DNA of 64,000 nucleotides from Chitinophaga rupis (GTDB lineage: Bacteria > Bacteroidota > Bacteroidia > Chitinophagales > Chitinophagaceae): assembly GCF_900109685.1 (NCBI RefSeq), contig NZ_FOBB01000005.1, positions 62,001 through 126,000 of the forward strand, written 5' to 3'. Made by a program: the position numbers and the translations under genes. The notes below the pieces were generated by a model. It made no database searches. It saw only the letters and a list, made by a program, of their open reading frames with translations, and was not told where the DNA came from. Positions 25,361-34,158 of this stretch are shown here, piece after piece (the first letter of the stretch is position 1; each line of letters starts with the position of its first letter).

Positions 25361-25756
25361 AACGGAACAGGCTGTTGGCAAGATATAGAAGTACCTGGTT
25401 TGTTAGTACCTGTAAAAGTTGATTTGATCGGTAAAAATGGGATAGATGTTTTTGTTCAATCTATTGAAATGACCTCAAATCAGAACCAAATAATTAATGA
25501 AATATCCACCTTTTATTTATTAAAAGACACTTATAAAAGGAACAAAAAAGAGTGCAAAGACTTTATTCTCTCTCAAGAACCGCCGAAAGAATACAAAAAA
25601 CAGCATGAGATATGGAATCAGCCTGTGGAATCACAACAGTTTAATTATGTAGATGTCACAGAGAGTGAAAAAATCATTGAATATGCTGAGCCCCATAATG
25701 TAAAATCTATATTTGGATCTATTGATCAGTCTAATTACGATGGATTGCCATTTTAA
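25361..25756 (+). pseudogene. Hypothetical gene fragment without a normal start
   Basis: The frame is open from just after a stop at 25358 and encodes NGTGCWQDIEVPGLLVPVKV and further hydrophilic sequence ending YDGLPF. No ATG occurs before the MTSNQ segment about 35 codons in; a TTG at 25400 would give 118 residues. I do not recognise the family. The abrupt beginning suggests a C-terminal remnant. Confidence 0.4.
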
Positions 25757-25790
25757 ATCTTATCCTCAGTTAGTATAGACTTTTAGAAGT

Positions 25791-25823
25791 AAGAAGCCGG
25801 AGATATTTTCTCCGGCTTCTTTG
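25791..25823. terminator. Bidirectional terminator
   Basis: AGAAGCCGGAGA and TCTCCGGCTTCT form a 12-bp stem followed by TTTG on the plus strand. It separates the 25361 fragment from the convergent serine hydrolase gene. Confidence 0.8.
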
Positions 25824-25845
25824 CGTTCTACACTTAAATACCCGA

Positions 25846-27045
25846 TTATTTAAACTGATCGGTATCTGACCATGAAGGATTTTTCGCCAGCGCTCTCCAA
25901 AACAACTGATCAAGGTCATTCGAGAAATTAGCCTGAAAACTGCGGGTATTCGTAAGAATAACAAAATTATAACCCTGGCTTGTGCACGCCTGTTCGGTCG
26001 CAGAACCCGGTAGGCTACCCTGGTGAAAATAATTACTGCCATTTACTGCCCATCCGCATGCATAGCCGCTGTTTGCAGCAGACGGTGTAAGCATCGTGGC
26101 CAATGTCTGACTTGATATGATATCTGGCCGTACCGTGAATCCATCTACATAAACAAGGAATTTAGCCAGATCCTTTGCAGAAGCCAGCCAACCTCCATGT
26201 GCGTCCATTCTTCGTATGTTATAGATATATGGATCCTCTCCTGACTGTCCATAATATTTTACTTCTTTAGGAAGTCTGTCGGCAAGCGTATTTCCACTGA
26301 TGGTCATATCAGTAACGCCAATAGGTGTTAATACTAATGATTTTACAGCGGCTTCATAATTCTGCCCGGTGATTTTTTCAATGATCCTTCCTAAAATACA
26401 GTATCCAAAATTGGAATAGTCGTAGTGGGTGCCCGGTATATGATCCAACGGCCTGTTATTCAGCGTCCATGTAATCAATGCATCCGCCGTTAATGAAGGA
26501 TTGGAAAACATAGGATCATTAATTGAGTTTCCCCAGCCACCCGAGGTATGGTGCAGTAACTGTCTTACGGTTATTTCTGTGATATGAGGGACATAGGGCG
26601 TTGTGCCATACTTTTCTCCCAGTAAACCACTTTTGCCAAATACGGTGGCGTCCAGTGAAATTTTGCCCTGCTCCAGTAACTTCAAGATGGCTACTGAGGT
26701 CAATTGTTTTGATAAACTTGCCAGGCGGTATAAGTCACCCGTGTCGGCTTTCTGGCTCTTCTCCTTGTCGGCCATACCATATGCTTTTACATAAACCAAT
26801 TTTTCTCCTTTGGTGATGGCAATAGATAAAGCCGGAACATTGTAAGCATTCATGAACACATTTACCTGGCTGTCTACTGCAGTAATATCTGATTGAGTTG
26901 GCAGATGTGTGGTATCAGTACCATTGTTGTTACCTGTTGTGTCAGTACCATTTTCAGGTTTGCTGACGCCGTCTTTTTTTGAGCAGCTGGCCGCCATAAT
27001 AATGTAGCAAAAGAAAATGAGTAACCATTGTGTGCGCCTAAACAT
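25846..27045 (-). CDS. Serine hydrolase lipoprotein, class C beta-lactamase family
   Basis: A 399-residue lipoprotein with signal and lipobox (IIMAASC, Cys21), a tether with repeated NGTDTT, and a beta-lactamase/D-alanyl-D-alanine peptidase-like domain. The nucleophile motif is S110-L-S-K113, the second motif Y-S-N lies in HYDYSNFGYCILG, and the third is HQG in YFHQGSLPGSA. Such proteins act as esterases or peptidases in the periplasm or on the surface; few are true beta-lactamases. I use the ATG at 27045, since the 14 preceding codons break the signal peptide. Confidence 0.88.
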   Translation of the reverse strand: MFRRTQWLLIFFCYIIMAASCSKKDGVSKPENGTDTTGNNNGTDTTHLPTQSDITAVDSQVNVFMNAYNVPALSIAITKGEKLVYVKAYGMADKEKSQKADTGDLYRLASLSKQLTSVAILKLLEQGKISLDATVFGKSGLLGEKYGTTPYVPHITEITVRQLLHHTSGGWGNSINDPMFSNPSLTADALITWTLNNRPLDHIPGTHYDYSNFGYCILGRIIEKITGQNYEAAVKSLVLTPIGVTDMTISGNTLADRLPKEVKYYGQSGEDPYIYNIRRMDAHGGWLASAKDLAKFLVYVDGFTVRPDIISSQTLATMLTPSAANSGYACGWAVNGSNYFHQGSLPGSATEQACTSQGYNFVILTNTRSFQANFSNDLDQLFWRALAKNPSWSDTDQFK

Positions 27046-27261
27046 ATTAAATTGAATTTGATTAAACAATTTGGGGAATAATGTCACAAGTTAAAATATT
27101 GAGAGTAGCGGGGTAACAGTGTTGAGCAAATGGAGGTTTTTGTTATTAAGTGGTTTATTATTCTATTTTTCCGGTGTTAACAATACTTACATCGTGGCAT
27201 GACAGCAGTATTGAAATGCTTTGATGACAAAGTGAATTACTTAAAAAAATAGTGTTTCAGA

Positions 27262-28431
27262 TCATTCCCGGGATAATTGAGCCCTGATGATCTTATCCCT
27301 TTTATCACTCATCCCAAATAGAAACCTGGTTATACCGAATCTTTTAATAAATAAATAAACCGGTATTGAGATCATAAAGGTCGTTAAGACAATAAGAATA
27401 AATTCGAGAAGGCCATTGCCAACATATTTTATAATGAAAAAACCTCCAGCAACGATAATTGTTTGATGAATAATATAAACAGGCAATACACTTTTATTTA
27501 GCTCCGGTAATAATGTATTACTATAGTTGAACCTGCGGGAAAACAGGCTCACAAAGTACAGCGGCCAGGTGAAGGCTGAGCATCCCAGAAGGATAGAGAT
27601 GATAACATGATTAATAGAATAAGATGGGTTAAAGGCTGCTTTTCTTAATGAGGGACTCAGTAAGCATCCTATCAAAAGTAAGGAGCTGGCAATGCCTGAT
27701 ATTAACAGCATAGTACTGTTCTTATGTAGAACAGGAAGGAGCTGTACATGCTGTTTGATAAAGAAGAATCCATACAAAAATATGATGGCATAAGTAATAA
27801 AGTCCGTCACACTGGTATATTCAGGAAAAATTGGCTTTAGCAGGATGAGTGTAAAAATGAAGGGCAGCACGAACAGCCATAGTAATTGTGGCCGCCGGGT
27901 AAGCACGCTTACGGCCGGAGACAAATTAATCCGGTTGAATAACGGATATAATGCTACCGTCATGATAAATAAAGAAGGTAAATACCATAGGTGAATGCCC
28001 AGCTCAAGCAGCCATTGAAAAATGTCGAATTTGTAAGGCCGGGATGCAATAAAACCCGGATAATGAGCTATGAAATTCAAAAATGAAGTACCGGGATACT
28101 TCTGTAATTTTTGAAAGTAATACTGGCAAGGTACAATTACAATGATCCCAAATATAAAGGGAATGATCAGCCTTTGAAACCTGTCCGTAAAAAACTTATT
28201 TCCCCGCGACCTTAAGGCCAGAAAAGTGCCTACACCGGAGACAAAGAAGATCAGGTATAGCCGCCAGGTATGGAAAAAGACCGTCAGAATATCTGCCAGC
28301 ACCGTTTGGTAAGGGCTTTTTATCAGCCAATGAAAGCTATTAAATGGTTGCCACGAGTGAAAAAGTATCAGTAAAGCAAAAGCAGATATGCGCAGCCAGT
28401 CTAAATAATGGATTCTCTCTTTTTGATGCAT
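27262..28431 (-). CDS. Acyltransferase-3 family membrane protein
   Basis: A 389-residue multispanning protein. The N-terminal RIHYLDWLRISAFALLILFH is the acyltransferase-3 signature (D-W-L-R and a following His), and about ten hydrophobic segments follow, including FFVSGVGTFLALRSRG. The layout resembles the OpgC/MdoC-like branch, which O-acylates surface glycans. The substrate cannot be told. It is a lone gene beside the fragment-rich zone. Confidence 0.85.
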   Translation of the reverse strand: MHQKERIHYLDWLRISAFALLILFHSWQPFNSFHWLIKSPYQTVLADILTVFFHTWRLYLIFFVSGVGTFLALRSRGNKFFTDRFQRLIIPFIFGIIVIVPCQYYFQKLQKYPGTSFLNFIAHYPGFIASRPYKFDIFQWLLELGIHLWYLPSLFIMTVALYPLFNRINLSPAVSVLTRRPQLLWLFVLPFIFTLILLKPIFPEYTSVTDFITYAIIFLYGFFFIKQHVQLLPVLHKNSTMLLISGIASSLLLIGCLLSPSLRKAAFNPSYSINHVIISILLGCSAFTWPLYFVSLFSRRFNYSNTLLPELNKSVLPVYIIHQTIIVAGGFFIIKYVGNGLLEFILIVLTTFMISIPVYLFIKRFGITRFLFGMSDKRDKIIRAQLSRE

Positions 28432-28512
28432 AGGTGAATGTTTAAGGGTTAATGGAAGTGATTTTTATAAGCTGTAATAATTAAGATCTTTATCTGAGCC
28501 GGGTTAATATTT

Positions 28513-28546
28513 AAAACAGCCGGTGGTAATCGTCCGGCTGTTTTTC
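28513..28546. terminator. Hairpin terminator next to gene fragments
   Basis: Perfect 11-bp arms AAAACAGCCGG (28513-28523) and CCGGCTGTTTT (28534-28544). No intact gene ends here, so it may be left from a gene now decayed. Confidence 0.7.
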
Positions 28547-28622
28547 TTTAGCTAAAGATAATGTTTCTTCAAAAGCCTGTAAAAAGATTCCTTACAATCA
28601 GCATGCGAACGATAATTTGTGA

Positions 28623-28802
28623 GATGTTCTTCCTGGCGAGGAGGGGTTAGGATATACGGTTACCTGCGACGTTTGTTTGTCAATGGAGGAGTTGCTGACA
28701 AATGCCGGGGATGGTGATTGTGCTACGGGCATTGGCTGCAGCAGAGCCATTGGCCAGGATATCCGGAAGTGGGAGGCGACGGCTTTTTGGGTAACCTTTT
28801 AA
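28623..28802 (+). pseudogene. Open fragment of unknown gene
   Basis: A 59-codon open stretch ends in TAA and gives DVLPGEEGLGYTVTCDVCLS and further GDCATGIGCSRAIG. It has a C-x-x-C pair and reads like real protein, but has no start codon near its beginning and no recognised family. It may be the end of a lost gene. Confidence 0.3.
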
Positions 28803-28819
28803 AACAGTCATTGTTGCAA

Positions 28820-29017
28820 TCAGCCATGAACTTTTAGGATCGCATCAGCAAATACTCCGGGAGCTTCCTGTGGTACATTGTGTCCGGCATCGGCAACAAT
28901 ATGCTCATGTGGTCCAACAAACATATGCGAGTGCTCAGATGTCCCGCCTGGCTTAAACGGATCTTTTAAACCGTCGATCGTCACGGCCAGAACTTTTACC
29001 CTGGACTTTGGGGCCAA
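28820..29017 (-). pseudogene. C-terminal remnant of an alpha/beta hydrolase
   Basis: The frame encodes VLAVTIDGLKDPFKPGGTSE, then FVGPHEHIVADAGHNVPQEA and PGVFADAILKV. This is the end of an alpha/beta hydrolase: the acid-bearing strand and the catalytic His in GHNVPQE. The nucleophile half is absent upstream and there is no proper start. It is a truncated gene. Confidence 0.7.
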
Positions 29018-29313
29018 ACATTTTAAGATTTTTATACATTTTAATGCATCAATTGAAAATTTAGTAAATGGATTTACGCAACTTTTTCAAAAAAATGCGA
29101 AAATTGTGCACGGCTGATATTCATTACTATTGATACCGTAGTTTTTGAATATCCTGGACTCCGGAGTTGCGTATAATAATTGTTAGCGGCAATGTTGAGG
29201 CAACATTCTAATTAGTGGAAAAATACTTGACGAAAGTAGCCTCATAAAGAGTCGCAGCTAACCATTCTATCAGGTTTTTTTGAAATATTTTTGTTTAATA
29301 AAAAACAGAAAAA

Positions 29314-29733
29314 ATGCAAACATTCAAACTTGAAAACGACGTTAAGATTTTTTATATAACGGCTAAGTCTTTTCCGGAGGGCATTCAAGAAGCCCACGAC
29401 AGACTTCATGCTATGGTGCCTTTTTCAAAAGAAAGAAAATACTTTGGCATATCCAGACCTGAAAACAACAAAATCATTTATCGGGCCGGCACGGAAGAAA
29501 CATACGCAGGTGAGGCTGAAAAATATAAATTCGATACACTAACTATTAAAAGAGGCGACTATATTTCTGCTATTGTAAAAGATTTCAGGAAAGATAAAAC
29601 AGGCATCGCCAAAACATTTGATGAATTGCTTAAACAACCCAATCTTGACCCTGAAGGATATTGTGTGGAATGGTATGCTAATGACAAAGAAGAAGTCAGG
29701 TGTATGATAAGGCTTAACCATCATAACATATAA
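29314..29733 (+). CDS. GyrI-like effector-binding domain protein
   Basis: A 139-residue stand-alone GyrI-like small-molecule-binding protein. YITAKSFPEGIQEAHDRLHA, KYFGISRPENNKIIYRAG, IKRGDYISAIVKDF and the C-terminal CVEWYANDKEEVRCMIRL are typical of the Bacteroidota single-domain group. Family members bind amphipathic compounds and some hydrolyse them. It has no DNA-binding part. A TATTTTTG -7-like box lies at 29286-29293 without a clear -33 box. Confidence 0.8.
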   Translation: MQTFKLENDVKIFYITAKSFPEGIQEAHDRLHAMVPFSKERKYFGISRPENNKIIYRAGTEETYAGEAEKYKFDTLTIKRGDYISAIVKDFRKDKTGIAKTFDELLKQPNLDPEGYCVEWYANDKEEVRCMIRLNHHNI

Positions 29734-29945
29734 AACAGCCGGTAATCGATTCCGGTTCGGAGCTTGATGGAACACGGAATGCCACTACTGCTCAAAGCCT
29801 GTTCGTTAGCGGTAATACAAAAAACATTACAATCATGATTTATAATATTTAAAGTGTTCGCTGTTGAGTGGTATTATATGCCAGTTTACTTTTCTTTATT
29901 TATTCCTAAATTGCTATGCCGGATTGCTGCAAAATGTTAAGCGCT

Positions 29946-31256
29946 ATGCAACTTAAATACCTGTTTTGCTTTTTCCTGTTATTTTTTGTTGCCGTGGGAA
30001 ATAACCCAGGCTTTGCTCAGCAGGGTAGCTCAAAAGGCAAGAGTGCATATCTCCGGTTGCATGATTTGCTTGCTGAAAAAGATTACTTCCGCCTGGAGAG
30101 GCAATTATACCTCCTCCGGCAGCAAATAAAACGAGGGCAATGGTTGTATTTCCAGGCGTACTTAGATAATGCCTTCAACCGCAATCAGGCGGCCGTTCAA
30201 CATATTGACTCCCTATTTGATAATTTTTCTGCTGAGTTAGAAGACACCTTAAAGGTGGAAATGTTATTGCTGAAAACAGACAGCTACTTCAAGTTATTCC
30301 AGTATGCAAAGGCAGCTGAAACAGACAATATGCTGTTAACAACCTACCGGCGCCTGCTGGAGAGCAGCAGGGCAGAGGATATTGAAAATAAGTTCATTAT
30401 TCATAATGGGCTAAAAGATGTTCAGCCCCAGCAGACGTATATTAGAGGGAATACCGAGCTCCGGTGGAAGAGGAATAAGATCGGGATTGTTGAGATACCG
30501 CTGAGCCGTGACAGTATCAGGTATGACGCTATCTTTGATACCAGGGCCAATATTTCCGCCATTACACAAACCTATGCTACGAAGCTGCGGCTGAAGATAT
30601 TACCTGTTTCTTATTATGAGGGAAGTGGTATTACAGGCCTCCGGTTTAAAACCAGTCTTGCGGTTGCCGATAGTTTGTACCTCGGAGATATCCTGGTTCG
30701 TCATGCTGTATTCCAGGTGGTTCCGGATACGGTTTTATACATTGCCCCGGTTGACTTTCAGATGAATATCATTATTGGTTTCCCCATCATTGCACAACTT
30801 CACGAGATCCATTTTTATCAGGACGGGAAGATGAAAATACCGGTGAATGGAACAGCTGCTGCTTTGCGCAATATGGCGCTTGATGGCTTAAATCCTGTTT
30901 TATTGCTGAAAACAACTCAGGGGGACATATTGCCGTTTGCCTTTGATTTCGGGGCGGGCAGATCGATGCTGTTTGCTGCGTATTTTCAAAAGTATAGAGG
31001 CGCTGTTTTAGCCCATGGAGTAAAGACAACAACCGAATATGGTGGTGCGGGCGGAACACAGCAAAAAGAAGTGCTAACCCTTCCTTATATTGACCTGCTG
31101 CTCGACAAAAAGAAAGTAAGGCTGGACAGTATTGATGTCCTTTCCCAAAAGATCTATCCCTCGGAAACCTTTTATGGTAACATTGGCCAGGATTTCATCA
31201 AACTGTTTAGCGAGTTGACGATCAATTTTGATGATATGTATATCAAAGGACGTTAA
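29946..31256 (+). CDS. Exported retropepsin-like aspartic protease, first active-site loop altered
   Basis: A 436-residue exported protein with signal peptide (FCFFLLFFVAVGNNPGFAQ). An N-terminal helical region (about 30-165) is followed by two aspartic protease-like lobes. The first Asp loop is FDTRAN at 197-202, where the normal D-T-G has Arg200 in place of Gly; the second is DFGAG at 334-338. The flap-like segment IIIGFPIIAQLHEIHF is present. Loss of the first Gly may impair activity. I take the ATG at 29946, since two earlier ATG/start options (29916, 29934) add a poor leader. It is monocistronic. Confidence 0.75.
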   Translation: MQLKYLFCFFLLFFVAVGNNPGFAQQGSSKGKSAYLRLHDLLAEKDYFRLERQLYLLRQQIKRGQWLYFQAYLDNAFNRNQAAVQHIDSLFDNFSAELEDTLKVEMLLLKTDSYFKLFQYAKAAETDNMLLTTYRRLLESSRAEDIENKFIIHNGLKDVQPQQTYIRGNTELRWKRNKIGIVEIPLSRDSIRYDAIFDTRANISAITQTYATKLRLKILPVSYYEGSGITGLRFKTSLAVADSLYLGDILVRHAVFQVVPDTVLYIAPVDFQMNIIIGFPIIAQLHEIHFYQDGKMKIPVNGTAAALRNMALDGLNPVLLLKTTQGDILPFAFDFGAGRSMLFAAYFQKYRGAVLAHGVKTTTEYGGAGGTQQKEVLTLPYIDLLLDKKKVRLDSIDVLSQKIYPSETFYGNIGQDFIKLFSELTINFDDMYIKGR

Positions 31257-31430
31257 TATATGGATCGGCTTACTTTTGGGCCTGACCAGGGATTTTGGAT
31301 GTTTATCTGATATGTATTAAATTGCGTAATTACTTACGTAATTGGTTAGATGTAGCCGCTTCAACAGCTATCAGATATAAAAGGAAGGCTGGTATATGAA
31401 AATGAGCGCGCAAACAAACTTATTTAACAT

Positions 31431-31841
31431 ATGAACACAGAAAAAATAGCAATTGTAATTTTAAACGAATTGGCCGGATGGCAGAAACTTAATGTTGCAT
31501 CTTTTTTAACAAGTTCTGTAGCAATAGCCTTTCCTGCTGCGCACGGAGCGCCCTTGACAGATGCGGATGGAAATGCATACCTTCCTTTTTTAAAGTATCC
31601 TGTGCTTGTTTACAATGCTGAAACGCAGGATCAGATCAAAAGGGCCTTTAATCGTGCAAAAGACCGGGAGCTGCATACCGGCATATATGTCCGTGAACTT
31701 TTTGCGACCAAAAATGAAGCAGAGAACCTGGCGGTTATTAGCCGTTACAAAACCGAAGAATTAAACCTGGTCGGCATCATTGTATATGGTGACAGCAGGA
31801 AGGTTGATAAAGCCCTGGATGGCTTAAAGTTGCACGAGTAG
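31431..31841 (+). CDS. DUF2000 family protein
   Basis: A 136-residue cytoplasmic protein. KIAIVILNELAGWQKLNVAS, PLTDADGNAYLPFLKYPVLV and the ELNLVGIIVYGDSRKVDKAL end match the DUF2000 family, which has a peptidyl-tRNA-hydrolase-like fold and no known function. Length is normal. The upstream gap contains the near-palindrome GCGTAATTACTTACGTAATT around 31324. Confidence 0.8.
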   Translation: MNTEKIAIVILNELAGWQKLNVASFLTSSVAIAFPAAHGAPLTDADGNAYLPFLKYPVLVYNAETQDQIKRAFNRAKDRELHTGIYVRELFATKNEAENLAVISRYKTEELNLVGIIVYGDSRKVDKALDGLKLHE

Positions 31842-32086
31842 ACAGCTATTCCGTTGTATGATCATTGCAGCTGATCACTTATAGATCGTTAAATAACGTT
31901 GCCACAAAATTCTTTTGGTTTTCGCAAAAGCCTGTATCCAAATCCGTGATGTTCGTAGTCAAATACGGTTTCAGATGATACCTGAAGTTCAATGAGCTGC
32001 TATGTCATTTAAAGATCAAAAAAAGGGATTTAGCTATTTAATATACTTTTTAGTATGTTTTTGTGGCATCAATAATTGTTTGATGA

Positions 32087-32362
32087 CAAAGACCGCAACT
32101 TTTAAGCTATACAGAAATAGGTGAAATATTTAGCCGGAGCTTAAACAGGGCTATTGTTTACGAACAAAATAGCGTTCAGTCAATGGCAGATTTAATGGGA
32201 TTAGGTGGAAGTGATCACTTTAAAAATCACCTTGCGAATGTTATCAGCGACGATCTTTTTGGTACACCGGATATGAATGATGTGATAGAAAAAATTACCG
32301 GCAACGGCCCAATGACCTTAGCTGAATTTATAGATAAGAACCGCGCGGCTTTCACCGCTTGA
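32087..32362 (+). pseudogene. C-terminal remnant of an NmrA/SDR-type oxidoreductase
   Basis: The open frame, preceded directly by a stop, gives LLSYTEIGEIFSRSLNRAIV and ITGNGPMTLAEFIDKNRAAF. These are the last about 90 residues of NmrA-like NAD(P)-binding oxidoreductases (the L-S-Y-x-E-I-A segment and terminal fi-x-x-N-x-x-x-F). The Rossmann half is absent, so the gene is truncated. Confidence 0.65.
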
Positions 32363-32444
32363 TTTTAGTACAGCTGCAGCTTATTTTTATTGGAACAGAA
32401 CGTAATAGGAACGTCTGCTGTATTTTTGTTGAAAATAAACCCCT

Positions 32445-32846
32445 ATGAGCTTTGAATTTCCTGGCGCCGTGCCGGAGATACCGGTAAGCGATCTGAAAGC
32501 GGCTGTTGCCTACTATGAGAACAATCTTGGCTTCAGTATAGACTGGGGCGGTGAGAGTGGCGGGATTGCGGGGATCTCAAAAGGGCAATGCAGAATGTTT
32601 CTCACGAATAACGCCTTCCGGGAGCATTACCACAATGCCGGGCCGGTATTGGTGTGGCTCAATCTCGGCAGCAAGGAACAGGTCAACGAACTGTTCGGGC
32701 TTTGGAGCGCCAGCCAGGCGAAGATTGTTTCAGCTCCGGAATCAAAGCCATGGGGATTGTATGAGTTCACAGCCGCTGATCCGGACGGCAATTTGTTTAG
32801 AGTTTTTTATGATTTTACCACTCCCGAACGCGAAGGAAACATTTAA
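32445..32846 (+). CDS. VOC family (glyoxalase/bleomycin resistance-like) protein
   Basis: A 133-residue VOC protein with two beta-alpha-beta-beta-beta units: VPEIPVSDLKAAVAYYENNL at the start and AADPDGNLFRVFYDF at the end, with the metal-ligand Glu of that motif replaced by Arg/Val context (LFRVFY rather than ...E). It is closest to bleomycin-resistance-like binding proteins. Its ligand is unknown. A TATTTTTG -7-like box lies at 32421-32428. It follows the NmrA-like remnant. Confidence 0.82.
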   Translation: MSFEFPGAVPEIPVSDLKAAVAYYENNLGFSIDWGGESGGIAGISKGQCRMFLTNNAFREHYHNAGPVLVWLNLGSKEQVNELFGLWSASQAKIVSAPESKPWGLYEFTAADPDGNLFRVFYDFTTPEREGNI

Positions 32847-33044
32847 CATGTAGTTCTACCGTAAAGAGGTACTGTGCACCAGTTTGCTAATGGCAGAAGG
32901 TGTTGATTAGTTAAAAAGGTTCACACAAGTGAAACTTTTTGTATTTGCTGCCAATGATCTTTGACCGGAAGATGGAAGACAAGGTTTGCTTAAACATTTT
33001 ATCTTCTTAAAAAATGGATGGCAGTTGCTAACAGTGCAACATGA

Positions 33045-34130
33045 TCATTTAAGCCCCAGTGTATCCATTAATTCGCTTGCCGCAGCCGCCCCTGCACGGT
33101 TGGCGCCGATAGTGGAAGCAGAAGGCCCGTAACCCGGCAAATGAATGCGGGGTTCTTTAGCAACCATAGTTGCCAATCTGCCGGCCATTAGAATACCGCC
33201 ATTTTCTTCTCTTGGCAAAACGGGCTTTAAATGTTCCAAAGCACCTTTAAAACCGGTATTCCACAAAATGACGTCCGCCTTTTCTTCTTTCCCGTCTTCC
33301 CATTTCACACCGTCCTTCGTTATCTCGCTAAACATGGGGAAACGTTTTAGCACCCCTCTTTCTTTCATATCCATGACCTGAGGTGAAAGAGGTAATCCGG
33401 TAACAGACACTACAGATAAAGGTGGTAAACCTTGCCTTACCCTTTCCTCCACCATCGCTACTGCATTACGCCCTGCAGCATCATCAAATGCACTTTCCCT
33501 AAATTGAGGTGGCCGCCGGGTAACCCAGGTTGTGGTGGTAACCTTTGAAATCTGATCCAACAACTGAACGGCGGAAATACCTGCTCCTACAACAATCACA
33601 TGTTTGCCTTTAAAATAGCCGGCAGTTTTAAAGTCTTTCGTATGCAATTGTTCGCCCTGGAAAAGGCGGGCACCGGGATATTCCGGAATATAGGGGTTCT
33701 CCCAGGTGCCGGTCGCATTGATGATGCCTAATGCTGAAAATAAGGTTTTTGATGAATCGATGTAAAACCGCTCCTGATGTAAATAGACCGTTTCCACTTT
33801 TAGTGGCCGATACACCCGGAAATCAAATTTCTTTTCATACAGATCATAATAATGAGGTACGGCCAGACTGGCTTGCACTTCTGGATTACTGGTATCAATG
33901 GTTTCTGCGAAAGACATACCAGGGAGATCATGAATCCTGTTGACGGTACTTAGTGTAAGCGAAGGCCATCTGTATTGCCAGGCGCCGCCGGGATGAGGCG
34001 CTTCATCAAGGATGATGAAACCCGGACCAATTTCCAACCCCAGCTTTTTTAAATAATAGGCAGCTGATAGTCCCGCCTGCCCGGCGCCTATTACTGCAAT
34101 TTTGGTTTTGTATCGAATTTTATTTACCAT
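33045..34130 (-). CDS. Flavin-containing monooxygenase-like NAD(P)/FAD oxidoreductase
   Basis: A 361-residue flavoprotein. The FAD-binding Rossmann motif is IAVIGAGQAGLSAAYYLKKL near the N-terminus, and the NAD(P)H-binding one is HVIVVGAGISAVQLL at about residue 178. It ends with LPGYGPSASTIGANRAGAAA. This fits the YhbL/FMO-like NAD(P)-binding family common in bacteria. The gene is 23 bp downstream of the LLM oxidoreductase on the same strand, so they are probably co-transcribed and could act on one substrate. The ATG at 34130 is used. Confidence 0.88.
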   Translation of the reverse strand: MVNKIRYKTKIAVIGAGQAGLSAAYYLKKLGLEIGPGFIILDEAPHPGGAWQYRWPSLTLSTVNRIHDLPGMSFAETIDTSNPEVQASLAVPHYYDLYEKKFDFRVYRPLKVETVYLHQERFYIDSSKTLFSALGIINATGTWENPYIPEYPGARLFQGEQLHTKDFKTAGYFKGKHVIVVGAGISAVQLLDQISKVTTTTWVTRRPPQFRESAFDDAAGRNAVAMVEERVRQGLPPLSVVSVTGLPLSPQVMDMKERGVLKRFPMFSEITKDGVKWEDGKEEKADVILWNTGFKGALEHLKPVLPREENGGILMAGRLATMVAKEPRIHLPGYGPSASTIGANRAGAAAASELMDTLGLK

Positions 34131-34158
34131 CAACTACGTTTATCCAACTACGTTTATC
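34131..34158. repeat. 14-bp tandem duplication at the gene junction
   Basis: CAACTACGTTTATC occurs twice in tandem. The second copy contains the stop codon of the upstream LLM gene (minus strand). Confidence 0.85.

Noticed and set aside
22646..25800. Second attachment site copy for an element integrated at tRNA-Leu
   Set aside because: I looked for the T-arm/acceptor sequence downstream by eye and saw no convincing duplicate, so no att site is claimed.
28432..29313. Functional gene in the 28.4-29.3 kb gap
   Set aside because: Only fragments without starts were found, so they are listed as remnants.
31324..31352. Near-palindrome upstream of the DUF2000 gene as an operator
   Set aside because: It is AT-rich and imperfect, and no regulator or promoter boxes support it strongly.
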